DNA of 64,000 nt from contig NZ_CABPSK010000003.1 of the NCBI RefSeq assembly GCF_902459645.1, forward strand, positions 620,001 through 684,000, written 5' to 3'. The DNA comes from Pandoraea pneumonica (GTDB lineage: Bacteria; Pseudomonadota; Gammaproteobacteria; Burkholderiales; Burkholderiaceae). The notes under the pieces are model-generated. The model saw nothing but the letters and a program-made list of their open reading frames with translations, made no database searches and was not told where the DNA came from. The translations under genes and the position numbers were made by a program. Shown piece by piece: positions 42,825-52,318 of the stretch. Position 1 is the stretch's first letter; every line of letters starts with the position of its first letter.

Positions 42825-43748
42825 TCACTGCACCAACCCTTCCTGTTCGAGGAATTCGCGCGCCACACGGGCCGCGCCCTTATGCTCGATGTCGACCTTC
42901 GCGTTCATATCGCGCATGTTGTCGTCGTTGATCTTTGCCGCCAGAACGTTGAGCTCATCGGCCAGCTTCGGATTCGCGTCGAGCACTTCCTGACGCACCA
43001 CCGGGGTCGCGGCATAGGCCGGGAAGAACCCCTTGTCATCGGTGAGCACCTTCAGATCGAAACCCTTGTTGCGGCCATCGCTCGTGTAGACCAAACCGCT
43101 GTCGATCTGCTCGTTCTTGAGGGCGGTGTAGACGAGGCCCGGGTCCATCTGCTTGATGTTCTGGCGCTCGAGATGGAAACCGTAAAGCTGCTCCATCGGC
43201 TCGAGACCATCCGAGCGGCCGACGAATTCCATGTCGAAGGCGAATTGCATTTTCGGATTCGCCTTGAAGCGCTCGATGAGCTGCGAGACGGTCTCGATGC
43301 CCTCTTCCCGGGCAATCTTGCCCGGCATGGCGAACGCATAGGTATTGTTGAGCGCCGACGGATTGAGCCAGACGATGCCGATCTTGCCGTCGAGTTCCTT
43401 CACACGCTCGTAGGTCTGTTGCGGGTCGAGCTTCTCGGTGACCTTGTTGTAGACGATGAGCGACGTGCCGGTGTATTCCCAGACGATGTCGAGTTGCTTA
43501 CTCTCCATGCCTTGACGCATCACCACGCTGCCCAAACCGTTCTTCAGTTCGATGTCGTAGCCTTTGCTCTTCAAGTACTGCGCGGTCATCTCCGAGAGAA
43601 TGAGCTGCTCGGTGAAATTCTTGCCGCCGATGGTGAGCGTGGCAGCGTGGGCAAGACTGCCCAGTGCCATCGCGCCGAGGGCCAGCCCGGTCACTGCCAG
43701 CTTTCGCGTCAGCTTGCCGAGTCGTGTTCTAGAGAAAACTTGCTTCAC
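42825..43748 (-). CDS. opuCC: osmoprotectant ABC transporter substrate-binding protein
   Basis: A 307-aa periplasmic protein. An N-terminal signal (basic RTRLGKLTRK, hydrophobic core LAVTGLALGAMALG, cleavage near AHAA-TLTIGGKNF) is followed by the OpuAC-type fold, with KNFTEQLILSEMTAQYLKSKG, DIVWEYTGTSL and VYTSDGRNKGFDLKVLTDD. No lipobox Cys is present, so it is soluble. The start codon is GTG 43748 with AAGGAG at good spacing. It captures quaternary-amine osmolytes such as betaine, carnitine or choline. Confidence 0.93.
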   Translation of the reverse strand: MKQVFSRTRLGKLTRKLAVTGLALGAMALGSLAHAATLTIGGKNFTEQLILSEMTAQYLKSKGYDIELKNGLGSVVMRQGMESKQLDIVWEYTGTSLIVYNKVTEKLDPQQTYERVKELDGKIGIVWLNPSALNNTYAFAMPGKIAREEGIETVSQLIERFKANPKMQFAFDMEFVGRSDGLEPMEQLYGFHLERQNIKQMDPGLVYTALKNEQIDSGLVYTSDGRNKGFDLKVLTDDKGFFPAYAATPVVRQEVLDANPKLADELNVLAAKINDDNMRDMNAKVDIEHKGAARVAREFLEQEGLVQ

Positions 43749-43765
43749 GTGTGGTCTCCTTTGTC

Positions 43766-44500
43766 TTAGCGCGTCGCTGCGCCGTGACGTGCGAACCAGA
43801 GGCCGCTCGCGAAGGCGACAATGCCGTCGAGCACGAGCGCAAGCAGCGCTGTGCCGGCAGCGCCGAGCAACAACTTCGTCTGGTCGTTCAAATAGATGCC
43901 GGGGAAAATCAATTGACCCAGGCTGTCCGCACCGATCAAGAACGCCAACGGCGCAGTGCCGACGTTGATCGCGAGCGCGGTACGAATGCCGCCGATGATG
44001 ACCGGCATGGCGTTGGGCAGATCCACGCGAAACAGCACCTGCGCGGGCGTCATGCCCATGCCGCGTGCGGACTCACGCAACGCCGCGGGGACTTGCCGCA
44101 AGCCTTCGTAGGCATTGCGAACGATCGGCAGCAGCGACGCAAGCCACAGCGCCAGAATGGCGGGGCGGTCCCCGATACCGAGCACTGCCATCGAAAGCGC
44201 GAGCACGGCGAGCGACGGCAGCGTGTTACCGATGTTGAAGATCTGCACGGCGCGCTCGGCGTGTTTCGCGAATATCGGCCGCGAGATCAACACGCCCGCG
44301 GGGACGCCGACGGCAATCGCCATCGCCATCGAGATGGCCACGAGCTTCAAATGCTGTTGGGTGTAATACACCAGGTCTCCCCGGTATTTGACGAGCGAGT
44401 CGACGCCCAGCCAATACACCAGACCGGTGACTGCGGCGGCAACACCGAGCAGTCCGAAGCCGGCCAAATAGAGAATGCGATACTGCTTCGCCACGTTCAT
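43766..44500 (-). CDS. opuCD: osmoprotectant ABC transporter permease
   Basis: A 244-aa inner-membrane permease, first gene of the operon. About six hydrophobic segments. The coupling loop AYEGLRQVPAALRESARGMGMTPAQVLFRVDLPNAMPVIIGGIRTA and NIGNTLPSLAVLALSMAVLGIGDRPAI match OpuCB/OpuCD. The open frame extends 45 nt upstream, but MNVAKQYRI with AAGGGAG before ATG 44500 is the better start. It lies 17 bp upstream of the binding-protein gene. Confidence 0.92.
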   Translation of the reverse strand: MNVAKQYRILYLAGFGLLGVAAAVTGLVYWLGVDSLVKYRGDLVYYTQQHLKLVAISMAMAIAVGVPAGVLISRPIFAKHAERAVQIFNIGNTLPSLAVLALSMAVLGIGDRPAILALWLASLLPIVRNAYEGLRQVPAALRESARGMGMTPAQVLFRVDLPNAMPVIIGGIRTALAINVGTAPLAFLIGADSLGQLIFPGIYLNDQTKLLLGAAGTALLALVLDGIVAFASGLWFARHGAATR

Positions 44501-45370
44501 GCTCCCTTTGAATGGGTTGGCAGCGCTGGCGCGAGGCAATAGCAATCGCCCCGCGTGACAACGCGGTCAAACAAGCATGACAACTGATAGCTGCCTTGCG
44601 AATTGTGAGGTGTTCGCTCCGAAGGTCTGAGAAAGACAACGGTGACGAACCAGGCGTCGCGTGATGCGACTTGAGAGACGAGCTTTCGACGCCGTGGGCG
44701 CCTGGGCCTCTCGATACACGCTTATTGAAAGCGCGCGAATGTTTTACTGCACAAGCTCATTGCGTGATGGTACGGATCGCCGGCGCAACGAGGAACACCG
44801 GCAACGCTTATGTTTCTATTGGCCAGTCAGAGCGATTGGCCTTTTTTATTCTAGTACAGATAGTGCGTCGATGCCAACCCATGACATTAACTTCTGCCAA
44901 TAATTCAGCACATTTCCGCATTATCTGCCGCTATATCTCCCATATATATCGGATACCGAATCAATTGCGTGCGCTGTAATCGCCCGTCATCTCTGGCTTC
45001 TCCGCGGGTCAATGGGAGATGTCCCATTTATTGAACATTCGACGTTTCGCAGAGCGGTTCGGTGTGTCGCATTGAATTATTTTCCGAACTTAGTAGGGAA
45101 CCCTCTAAACGCGTTTTCGATGCCGCGAAACACGCCTGTTTATGAGGCTCTCGGCGAATTTGGAGGGGGGCTCTGGAAACGGATGCCAACCCGTAAAAAC
45201 TCGTGTATTCTCCGAGGTTTATCTTAGTTTTCAACCATTTAGCGCAAAATCGGGGAAACGGGGCGGTAACGCGAGGCTATGACCTGGCGGCCAGTCACGG
45301 GCGCGGTGGTTGAACGGTAAAAGAGCGATCGTGCGCGAGGCACGAGGGCGTTGATCGGCAAATAAGAACT
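44501..45370. other. 870-bp gene-poor, A+T-richer region upstream of the opu operon and the diguanylate cyclase
   Basis: No protein gene is supported; short frames here lack family features and ribosome sites. Base composition is visibly lower in G+C than the flanks, especially 44850-45240. It contains a strong rightward terminator hairpin (44821-44847) with no gene before it, a GCCGG/CCGGC inverted repeat (about 44778-44801), and a small hairpin ATGGGA/TCCCAT (45012-45027). It must hold the opu promoter on the left and the cyclase promoter on the right. The composition change could mark old horizontally acquired or degraded sequence. Confidence 0.5.
44700..44847 (+). ncRNA. candidate small RNA ending in an orphan intrinsic terminator
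   Basis: GGCCAGTC (44821-44828) pairs with GATTGGCC (44834-44841, one G-T) around AGAGC and is followed by TTTTTTATT, a textbook Rho-independent terminator. No ORF precedes it on the plus strand, and the opu operon runs the other way. A second hairpin GCCGG/CCGGC lies just upstream. The 5' end given is a guess; no clear promoter was found. Confidence 0.4.
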
Positions 45371-46738
45371 ATGAAAAGTACCATCAGCCGTACCGAACAG
45401 GGCAACCGTGTTGCAGCGACGACCATTCTCGCCGCCTGTGCCGCGCTCACCCTCGCAGGGTTTCTCACACGCGCCTTAGAAGGTGCGGTGAACCCATTGC
45501 TCACCTTCTTTCTCGTCTCCGCCGGCGGCATTCTCAATTTATCGACGGCGTGTCTGCTCGGTGTGCAATATCTGTACAACGGCAAGCGCTACTTCGCCCA
45601 GTTCGGCTGTGCGTTTTTACTGCGCGGCCTGTTTATGTTCACGCAAGGTGTGTTGCTGGCGAATCAACTGGCTGGCATCTCGACGCACATCACGCGCGCG
45701 CCGTTTTGGCTCTGGCTGGTGGCGGAAGCCAGTTTCGCCGCATACGTCATGATCAGCGTGCGAAGCTATTCGCGCACCCGCAGCGATCCGCATACGCGCC
45801 CCGGTTACTCCGAAGCGGCCCGCTACGGCGCTACCGTGTTGATCATCTGGCTGACGGTTTCGCTCTCGGTCGTGGGCGCTGCCCGCACGCTCGTCACACC
45901 CAAGTTCGCGGGTGGCATCGATGTCGAGACGATTGCGCTGGGCGCGATGTTCGTCGCCTATCTCGCGCTCTGGTGGCGCATCGCAGCGGTCACGCGTCTG
46001 TCGCACAAGTTGTTTCTGCTGGTTTGGGTGGTGGTCACCATCTCGCTGTGCCAGTTGCTGCTCGCACTCACCGCGCCCAGCGAGGCGTCGTATCAATGGT
46101 ATGCGGCGCGTTTGCTCGCGCTGGCGTCGCCGGGTGTCGCAACGCTCGCACTGGTGTGGGAAATCACGCGTCAGTATCAATCGCTCGCGCTCACGAACAC
46201 CGATCTCGTCGAGAAAGTTTTCATCGATCCGCTCACGCATATCTACAACCGCCGCTATTTCGACAATCGCATCCGCATCGTGGCCGACCGCGTGCAGCAG
46301 CACAACACGCCGCTGTCGGTGCTGATCATCGACATCGACTTCTTCAAGCAAGTCAACGATCGCTATGGACATCCGTTCGGCGACGCCGTGCTGCAACGCA
46401 TCGCCAACACGATTCAGCATTGCATTCGGCTGCCGAGCGATTTCGTCGTGCGGCTAGGCGGGGAGGAGTTTGCCGTGGTGTTGCCGGAGATCGATCAGCA
46501 TGCTGCACTGCGCGTGGCCGATCGCATTCGTGAATCGGTCAAGCGCGCGAGTACCGACTTGCTGCCCCTGAAGGCACGCGAGGACGGCGAGGCCATCACG
46601 ATCAGCGTGGGCATTGCGTCGTGGCATCCGGGCGAACCGCTGGTCATCAGCTCGATGCTGGAGCGGGCCGACAAAGCGCTCTATCAAGCCAAGCACAAGG
46701 GCCGCGATCAGAGCGTGCTGGGGCAGTTGGCGGCTTAG
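45371..46738 (+). CDS. membrane-anchored diguanylate cyclase (GGDEF)
   Basis: A 455-aa protein. About seven hydrophobic segments span residues 15-275 and form an integral membrane sensor of MASE type. The GGDEF domain follows (about 285-450): VFIDPLTHIYNRRYFD, LIIDIDFFKQVNDRYGHPFGDAVLQRIA, and the active-site loop GGEEF at residues 363-367, so it should make c-di-GMP from two GTP. The RxxD inhibitory site upstream of GGEEF is not obvious. No EAL domain. It is a single gene, after a long non-coding region and converging on the VOC gene. Confidence 0.92.
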   Translation: MKSTISRTEQGNRVAATTILAACAALTLAGFLTRALEGAVNPLLTFFLVSAGGILNLSTACLLGVQYLYNGKRYFAQFGCAFLLRGLFMFTQGVLLANQLAGISTHITRAPFWLWLVAEASFAAYVMISVRSYSRTRSDPHTRPGYSEAARYGATVLIIWLTVSLSVVGAARTLVTPKFAGGIDVETIALGAMFVAYLALWWRIAAVTRLSHKLFLLVWVVVTISLCQLLLALTAPSEASYQWYAARLLALASPGVATLALVWEITRQYQSLALTNTDLVEKVFIDPLTHIYNRRYFDNRIRIVADRVQQHNTPLSVLIIDIDFFKQVNDRYGHPFGDAVLQRIANTIQHCIRLPSDFVVRLGGEEFAVVLPEIDQHAALRVADRIRESVKRASTDLLPLKAREDGEAITISVGIASWHPGEPLVISSMLERADKALYQAKHKGRDQSVLGQLAA

Positions 46739-46801
46739 TGGCGGGCTAGATAGCGACGTCGGTGACGACTGAATTGGTAGCGCGGAAACGTTGCGGCGTG
46801 G

Positions 46802-47221
46802 TTACCGCCTCGGGTGTGTCGGCGGCCCTTTGAGTTCGACGGTATTCCCGTCGGGATCGGTGAGATAGCACGACGGCCCTTCTCCTTGGGCGCCGTACCG
46901 CTGCACCACTTCGCCCAACGTCACGCCATGCGACGCCAGCCCTTGCCGGATGGCTTCGTCGTCGAACGGTTCGACGCGCAAACAGAAGTGATCGAGGTTG
47001 TGGCCTTCGGCCCCCGGCGCGTCGCCGCCTTGTCGACCGATCGTTCCGGCGACATCGACCAGATCGATCAACGAATCCCCCGCGCGCAACTGCACGAGTC
47101 CGATATCGGCCTGCACCTTCTCCAGCGTGCAGCCCAGCACATCGACATAGAAGTGTTGAAGACGCGCAACGTCCACCGTGCGCAGCACCACATGATCGAG
47201 CGCGACGAACGGGATCTTCAT
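46802..47221 (-). CDS. VOC-family (glyoxalase/dioxygenase superfamily) protein
   Basis: 139 aa forming two beta-alpha-beta-beta-beta modules of the vicinal oxygen chelate fold. Possible metal ligands are His in ALDHVVLRTVDV, His in NLDHFCLRV and Glu in TDPDGNTVELKGP, the usual VOC positions. The enzymatic activity cannot be told from sequence. It lies 19 bp downstream of spoVR on the same strand and is probably the last gene of the prkA-yeaH-spoVR operon. Confidence 0.88.
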   Translation of the reverse strand: MKIPFVALDHVVLRTVDVARLQHFYVDVLGCTLEKVQADIGLVQLRAGDSLIDLVDVAGTIGRQGGDAPGAEGHNLDHFCLRVEPFDDEAIRQGLASHGVTLGEVVQRYGAQGEGPSCYLTDPDGNTVELKGPPTHPRR

Positions 47222-47240
47222 CGAACGTCCGTCGCCCCGC

Positions 47241-48788
47241 TCATGCCGCGCTCAACGCATAGCGCCGACGCTTTTCGACCTTGGTTTCGTGGGTCATCTC
47301 GCTGCGGCCGTCTTCGAACACGGTTTCGAGTCTGACCGTGAACCCCCACAATCGCGCCACGTGCTTGAGCACTTCCTCGAACCCGTCATCGAGCGGTTTG
47401 CGGTCGCTTTGCACGTGCCGCAGCGTGAGCGAGCGGTCGCCATGCAGATCGACATGCGAAACCTGAATGTTCGGCTCCAGCGTGCTGAGGTTGTATTGCT
47501 GTGCCAGCATCTCGCGAATTTCGCGATAGCCGGTGTCGTTATGAATCGCCGTCACACGCAAGCGGCTGTCGCGATCGTCGTCGAGCACCGAGAACAGCTT
47601 CAGATCGCGAATGACCTTGGGCGAAAGAAACTGCTGAATGAAGCTCTCGTCCTTGAAGTTGCGCATCGCAAAATCGAGCGTCTTGATCCAGTCGCTGCCC
47701 GCGATGTCGGGTGCCCACAGGCGGTCTTCTTCCGTCGGCTCCTCGCACATACGGCGGATGTCCTGAAACATCGCGAAGCCAAGCGCATACGGATTCAGGC
47801 CGCTGTAATACGGGCTATCGAACGACGGTTGATAGACCACGTTCGTGTGCGCGTGCAAAAACTCCATCATGAACGCGTCGTTGACGAGTTTCTCTTTGTA
47901 GAGCTGCTGGAGAATCGTGTAGTGCCAGAACGTCGCCCAGCCCTCGTTCATCACCTTGGTCTGGCGTTGCGGATAGAAGTACTGCGCGAGCTTGCGCACG
48001 ATGCGCACGATTTCGCGTTGCCACGGCGCCAGCTTCGGTGCGTTCTTCTCGAAGAAATACAGCAGGTTCTCCTGCGGCTCGCCCGGGAATGCCGGCTCGT
48101 CGGAATCGGTCGGATCGAGCCCGTCGTCCTCGTCGTCATCGTGCAGCACGTGATTCGGCAACGTGCGCCACAGATCGTTGATCTGCAATTGCAGATAGTT
48201 CTCGCGCTCCTTCTGGCGCGCTTGCTCCTGCGCGAGCGACAGGCGTTTAGGCCGCTTGTACCGGTCGACGCCGTAGTTCATCAACGCGTGGCACGAATCG
48301 AGCAATAGCTCCACCGATTGCTCGCCGTAGCGCTGCTCGCACTCGGTGATGTAGTTCCGCGCGAACAGCAGATAGTCGACGATGGCGTCGGCATTGGTCC
48401 ACGTGCGGAACAGGTAGTTGCCCTTGAAGAACGAGTTATGACCGTAGCTGGCATGCGCAATCGTGAGCGCCTGCATGGTCATGCTGTTCTCTTCCATCAA
48501 ATACGCGATGCAAGGGCTCGAATTGATGACGATCTCGTAGGCGAGCCCCATCTGCCCGCGCTTGTAGCCGCGCTCGGACGACAGAAAATGCTTGCCGTAC
48601 GACCAGTGGTGATAGCCGATCGGCAACCCCACGGTGGCATAAGCGTCGAGCATCTGCTCGGCGGTGATGATCTCGATCTGATTCGGATACGTGTCGAGCT
48701 TGAAGTTCGCGGCAATGCGCGCGATCTCATGCTCGTAGCGTTGAATCAGTTCGAAGGTCCATTCCGATCCGGTCGATATGTAGGCCAT
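47241..48788 (-). CDS. SpoVR family protein
   Basis: A 515-aa soluble protein (YcgB in E. coli), function unknown but linked to stationary phase and stress together with PrkA and YeaH. Family segments seen: EWTFELIQRYEHEIARIA, GLPIGYHHWSYGKHF, EIVINSSPCIAYLMEENS, IAHASYGHNSFFKGNYLF, MNEGWATFWHYTIL and YALGFAMFQDIRRM. Several His/Glu clusters resemble a metal site. An acidic insert (HDDDEDDGLDPTDSDE) lies mid-protein. The frame is open 120 nt further, but ATG 48788, 2 bp after the yeaH stop, fits the family start. Confidence 0.94.
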   Translation of the reverse strand: MAYISTGSEWTFELIQRYEHEIARIAANFKLDTYPNQIEIITAEQMLDAYATVGLPIGYHHWSYGKHFLSSERGYKRGQMGLAYEIVINSSPCIAYLMEENSMTMQALTIAHASYGHNSFFKGNYLFRTWTNADAIVDYLLFARNYITECEQRYGEQSVELLLDSCHALMNYGVDRYKRPKRLSLAQEQARQKERENYLQLQINDLWRTLPNHVLHDDDEDDGLDPTDSDEPAFPGEPQENLLYFFEKNAPKLAPWQREIVRIVRKLAQYFYPQRQTKVMNEGWATFWHYTILQQLYKEKLVNDAFMMEFLHAHTNVVYQPSFDSPYYSGLNPYALGFAMFQDIRRMCEEPTEEDRLWAPDIAGSDWIKTLDFAMRNFKDESFIQQFLSPKVIRDLKLFSVLDDDRDSRLRVTAIHNDTGYREIREMLAQQYNLSTLEPNIQVSHVDLHGDRSLTLRHVQSDRKPLDDGFEEVLKHVARLWGFTVRLETVFEDGRSEMTHETKVEKRRRYALSAA

Positions 48789-48790
48789 CG

Positions 48791-50053
48791 TCAGGCCGCC
48801 TTTTTCTTGAACAAATCGTGCAGCACCGGGTAAATCTCCGCGGCCTCCATGATGCGTTGCATCGCGAAGTTCGAATGCTGCTGCTTGACCGACAAGTACT
48901 CGTTCCACAAATTCTGCGGCTCCGCGCTCGCCACTTCCACATACGCGAAGTACTGCACAGCAGGCATGATCGTTTGCATCAGAATGTCGCGGCAGATCGG
49001 GGAGTCCCCGTCCCAGTTGTCGCCGTCCGAGACTTGCGCGCCGTAGATATTCCAGTCGCTCGGCGAGTAGCGATCAGCGATGACTTCCGCCATCAATTTG
49101 AGCGCACTCGACACCACCGTGCCGCCCGATTCCCGTGCGTAGAAGAAGTCGTCTTCGTTGACCTCCTTCGCGGTCGTGTGGTGACGGATCAACACCAAAT
49201 CGATGCGCTCGTAGTTATGCCGCAGGAAAAGATAGAGCAGCATGAAAAAGCGCTTGGCCAGATCTTTGCGGCTCTGATCCATCGAGCCCGACACGTCCAT
49301 CAGACAGAACATGACGGCCTGCGCTTGCGGGCGCGGCTGCATGATGCGGTTCGAATAGCGCAGGTCGAGCTTCTCGATATACGGAATGGCTTCGACGCGC
49401 GTGCGCAGGTGCGTGATTTCGTGTGCGAGCGCGAGCGCCCGCGGCGACGTATCGCCTTCGCGCGAAACGACATCGGCGTACTCGCTCTCCAGTTCTCGCA
49501 ACTGCTTGCGATAAGGGGCGGTGAGTGCGATGCGCCGGCCCAGTGAGCTGCGCATCGTACGAATGACGTTCAGGTTCGACGGCGTACCGTCGATGGAGTA
49601 ACCCGCCCGAACCTTGCGAAACTCCGGAATCTGCGCGAGCCGGCGTTTCGCGAGGTCGGGTAAGGCCATGTCTTCGAAGAAGAACTTCAGGAATTCCTCG
49701 CGAGAGAGGTTGAAGACGAAATCGTCTTCGCCCTCGCCCGAATCGCTGGCGCGGCTTCCGCCGCCACCTGCGCCCGACGGTGGACGCTCGAAGTTATCGC
49801 CCACCACGAACTCGCGGTTGCCGGGATGCACCATCTCCCGCCGCCCGCCGGGCCCGTGGTGGAACAAGGGCTCAGAGATGTCCTTGACCGGGATCGAGAC
49901 CTGTCCGCTGCCATCGATATCGGTAATCTTGCGCCCAGACACCGCCTTCGCTACCGCGCGCCGAATCTGATCGCGGTAGCGCTTGATAAAGCGTTGCTGG
50001 TTGATGGCGCTTTTGTTCTTGCCGTTTTGCCGTCTGTCGATGATCGCTGACAT
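48791..50053 (-). CDS. YeaH/YhbH family protein (DUF444)
   Basis: A 420-aa protein. The start MSAIIDRRQNGKNKSAINQQRFIKRY, the segment ISEPLFHHGPGGRREMVHPGN and the von Willebrand A-like domain with the MIDAS motif DVSGSMDQS (about residue 255) followed by YLFLRHNYERIDLVLIRHHTTA are diagnostic. A Gly/Ser-rich linker lies near residues 90-110. It acts with the kinase PrkA/YeaG in nitrogen-starvation and stationary-phase responses in enterobacteria. It is the middle gene of prkA-yeaH-spoVR. Confidence 0.95.
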   Translation of the reverse strand: MSAIIDRRQNGKNKSAINQQRFIKRYRDQIRRAVAKAVSGRKITDIDGSGQVSIPVKDISEPLFHHGPGGRREMVHPGNREFVVGDNFERPPSGAGGGGSRASDSGEGEDDFVFNLSREEFLKFFFEDMALPDLAKRRLAQIPEFRKVRAGYSIDGTPSNLNVIRTMRSSLGRRIALTAPYRKQLRELESEYADVVSREGDTSPRALALAHEITHLRTRVEAIPYIEKLDLRYSNRIMQPRPQAQAVMFCLMDVSGSMDQSRKDLAKRFFMLLYLFLRHNYERIDLVLIRHHTTAKEVNEDDFFYARESGGTVVSSALKLMAEVIADRYSPSDWNIYGAQVSDGDNWDGDSPICRDILMQTIMPAVQYFAYVEVASAEPQNLWNEYLSVKQQHSNFAMQRIMEAAEIYPVLHDLFKKKAA

Positions 50054-50068
50054 AGTGGCCCCGACTGG

Positions 50069-51991
50069 TTACGAGGATTTGCGCACGCGCAGGTACCATT
50101 CCACGAGCAGGCGGACCTGCTTCGGGGTATAGCCTTTTTCCACCATCCGGTTGACGAAGTTGGCGTGCTTTTCCTGGTCCTCCTTGGACGACTTCGCATT
50201 GAAGGAGATCACCGGCAGCAAGTCCTCGGTGGTCGAGAACATGCGCTTCTCAATGACGGCCCGCAGCTTTTCGTAACTCGTCCAGAGCGGATTCTTGCCC
50301 GCATTGTTGGCGCGCGCGCGCAGGACAAAGTTGACGATCTCGTTGCGGAAGTCCTTCGGGTTCGTGATACCGGCCGGCTTCTCGACCTTCTCCAGTTCAT
50401 CGTTGAGCGCCGTGCGATCGAGAATCTCGCCGGTATTCGGATCGCGATATTCCTGATCCTGAATCCAGAGATCCGCGAAGTTCACATAGCGGTCGAAGAT
50501 GTTCTGACCGTACTCGGAGTACGACTCCAGATACGCGGTCTGAATTTCCTTGCCGATGAACTCGACGAACGGTGCGGTCAGATACTCCTTGATATAGGCG
50601 AGATAGCGCTTCTCGACTTCGCCCGCATACTGTTCGCGCTCGATCTGCTGTTCGAGCACATACAGCATGTGCACTGGGTTGGCCGCGACTTCGGTGTTAT
50701 CGAAGTTGAACACTTTCGAGAGCACTTTGAAGGCGAAGCGCGTCGACATGCCGGTCATGCCTTCGTCCACCCCGGCGTAGTCGCGATACTCCTGATACGA
50801 CTTGGCCTTCGGGTCGATGTCCTTCAGGTTCTCGCCGTCGTAGACGCGCACCTTGGAGAAGACATTGGAGTTCTCGGGCTCTTTCAGACGCGTGAGCACG
50901 GCGAACTGCGCGAGCATCTTGAGCACGTTCGGCGCGCGCGGGGCATTGGCGAGCGAACTGTTCTTCACCAGCTTCTCGTAGATCTTCACCTCGTCGGTCA
51001 CGCGCAGGCAGTACGGCACCTTCACGATGTAGATACGATCGAGGAAAGCCTCGTTGTTGCGGTTGCCCTTGAAAGTCTGCCACTCCGCTTCGTTCGAGTG
51101 AGCCAGCACGATGCCGTCGAACGGGATCGCACCGAACCCTTCCGTCCCCTTGTAGTTGCCTTCCTGCGTGGCGGTCAGCAACGGGTGCAGCACCTTGATC
51201 GGCGCCTTAAACATTTCCACGAATTCGAGCAGGCCGCGATTGGCCAAGCACAGGCCGCCGGAGTACGAATAAGCATCCGGATCGTCCTGCGGGAATTCTT
51301 CGAGTTTGCGGATATCGACCTTGCCGACGAGCGACGAGATGTCTTGATTGTTCTCGTCACCCGGCTCGGTCTTGGCGATCGCGATTTGTTGCAGCACCGA
51401 CGGACGCAGCTTCACCACACGGAACTTGGTGATGTCGCCGTTGAATTCGTTCAGGCGCTTGGTGGCCCACGGCGACGGAATCGTTGTCAGATACCGTACC
51501 GGGATGCCGAAGTCCTCTTCGAGAATCTTGCCGTCTTCCTCGGGCGAGAACAGACCCAGAGGCGACTCGTGCACTGGCGATCCCTTCAGGCAATAGATGG
51601 GCACTTCTTCCATCAATGCCTTCAGTTTCTCGGCCAGCGACGACTTGCCGCCCCCCGGAGGCCCGAGCAGATACAGGATCTGTTTGCGCTCTTCGAGCCC
51701 CTGTGCGGCGTGTTTGAAGAACGAGACGATTTGCTCGATGGTGTCTTCCATGCCGTAAAACTCACGGAAGGCCGGGTAGATCTTGATGATCTTGTTCGAG
51801 AAGAGCCGCGAGAGCCGCGGGTCATGGTGCGTATCGATGAGCTCGGGCTCACCGATGGCGCGCAGCATTCGTTCGGCCGCCGACGCATACGCGGTCGAGT
51901 CTTTCTTACAGATCTCCAGATACTCCTGGATGCTGTACTCCTCTTCCTTGCGTGCGTCGAAACGTGTCGTGTAGTGGCTGAAAATATCCAT
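50069..51991 (-). CDS. prkA: PrkA/YeaG family serine protein kinase
   Basis: A 640-aa protein, close to E. coli YeaG (644 aa). The AAA+ PrkA domain has Walker A GPPGGGKSS (about residue 108-116) and covers residues ~20-380. The C-terminal PrkA domain carries the kinase-like helices (EGMTGMSTRFAFKVLSKVF, IDPKAKSYQEYRDYAG). It is linked to nitrogen starvation and sustained stress. The open frame continues 54 codons upstream but the family start is MDIFSHYTTRFDARKEEEYS; ATG 51991 has GGTGAGG before it. It heads the operon. Two candidate promoters lie in the long upstream region. Confidence 0.96.
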   Translation of the reverse strand: MDIFSHYTTRFDARKEEEYSIQEYLEICKKDSTAYASAAERMLRAIGEPELIDTHHDPRLSRLFSNKIIKIYPAFREFYGMEDTIEQIVSFFKHAAQGLEERKQILYLLGPPGGGKSSLAEKLKALMEEVPIYCLKGSPVHESPLGLFSPEEDGKILEEDFGIPVRYLTTIPSPWATKRLNEFNGDITKFRVVKLRPSVLQQIAIAKTEPGDENNQDISSLVGKVDIRKLEEFPQDDPDAYSYSGGLCLANRGLLEFVEMFKAPIKVLHPLLTATQEGNYKGTEGFGAIPFDGIVLAHSNEAEWQTFKGNRNNEAFLDRIYIVKVPYCLRVTDEVKIYEKLVKNSSLANAPRAPNVLKMLAQFAVLTRLKEPENSNVFSKVRVYDGENLKDIDPKAKSYQEYRDYAGVDEGMTGMSTRFAFKVLSKVFNFDNTEVAANPVHMLYVLEQQIEREQYAGEVEKRYLAYIKEYLTAPFVEFIGKEIQTAYLESYSEYGQNIFDRYVNFADLWIQDQEYRDPNTGEILDRTALNDELEKVEKPAGITNPKDFRNEIVNFVLRARANNAGKNPLWTSYEKLRAVIEKRMFSTTEDLLPVISFNAKSSKEDQEKHANFVNRMVEKGYTPKQVRLLVEWYLRVRKSS

Positions 51992-52206
51992 ATGCCTCAC
52001 CCCCCGCTTCATCGGAAAACACCGCAACGCGATGCCCGCTCTGTTGCCTAAGACCCGGATGACTGCGCAATGGTTTCGACCTGGCTCACTGCATGCCGGA
52101 GCGACGTTCGCGAAACCTTTCGCACTGTCCCCTCCCTCACATGAACGACTCAAAATCGGTTTAGGTTGACTTTAAACTTGTCACTAGAAAAAGCAACCGT
52201 TAACTC

Positions 52207-52235
52207 ATCATATGCACAAACAAAAAAACTGTCGC
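52207..52235 (-). promoter_or_regulatory. candidate sigma70 promoter of the prkA operon
   Basis: On the minus strand GCGACA (52235-52230), a 17-bp spacer, and TATGAT (52212-52207), about 215 bp upstream of the prkA ATG. The -10 is good and the -35 partial. Confidence 0.35.
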
Positions 52236-52303
52236 TAGATATTTGCCGCAGCGCTAAGCATTCTCGATAACCCGCACCCGGCAAGGGTTTCCGCGCAATC
52301 TAC

Positions 52304-52318
52304 GCATTGCGCATGCCA
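52304..52318 (-). promoter_or_regulatory. candidate sigma54 promoter of the prkA operon
   Basis: Minus strand TGGCATGCGCAATGC has the GG-N10-GC spacing of -24/-12 promoters, with ATGC instead of TTGC at -12. E. coli yeaGH is sigma54/NtrC dependent, which makes it worth noting. It is about 310 bp from the start codon. Confidence 0.3.

Noticed and set aside
50165-52051. 628-aa open frame antisense to prkA
   Set aside because: It is the exact shadow of a gene with certain homology; its product is Arg/His/Gln/Leu-rich with no family features, as expected from the complementary frame of GC-rich codons.
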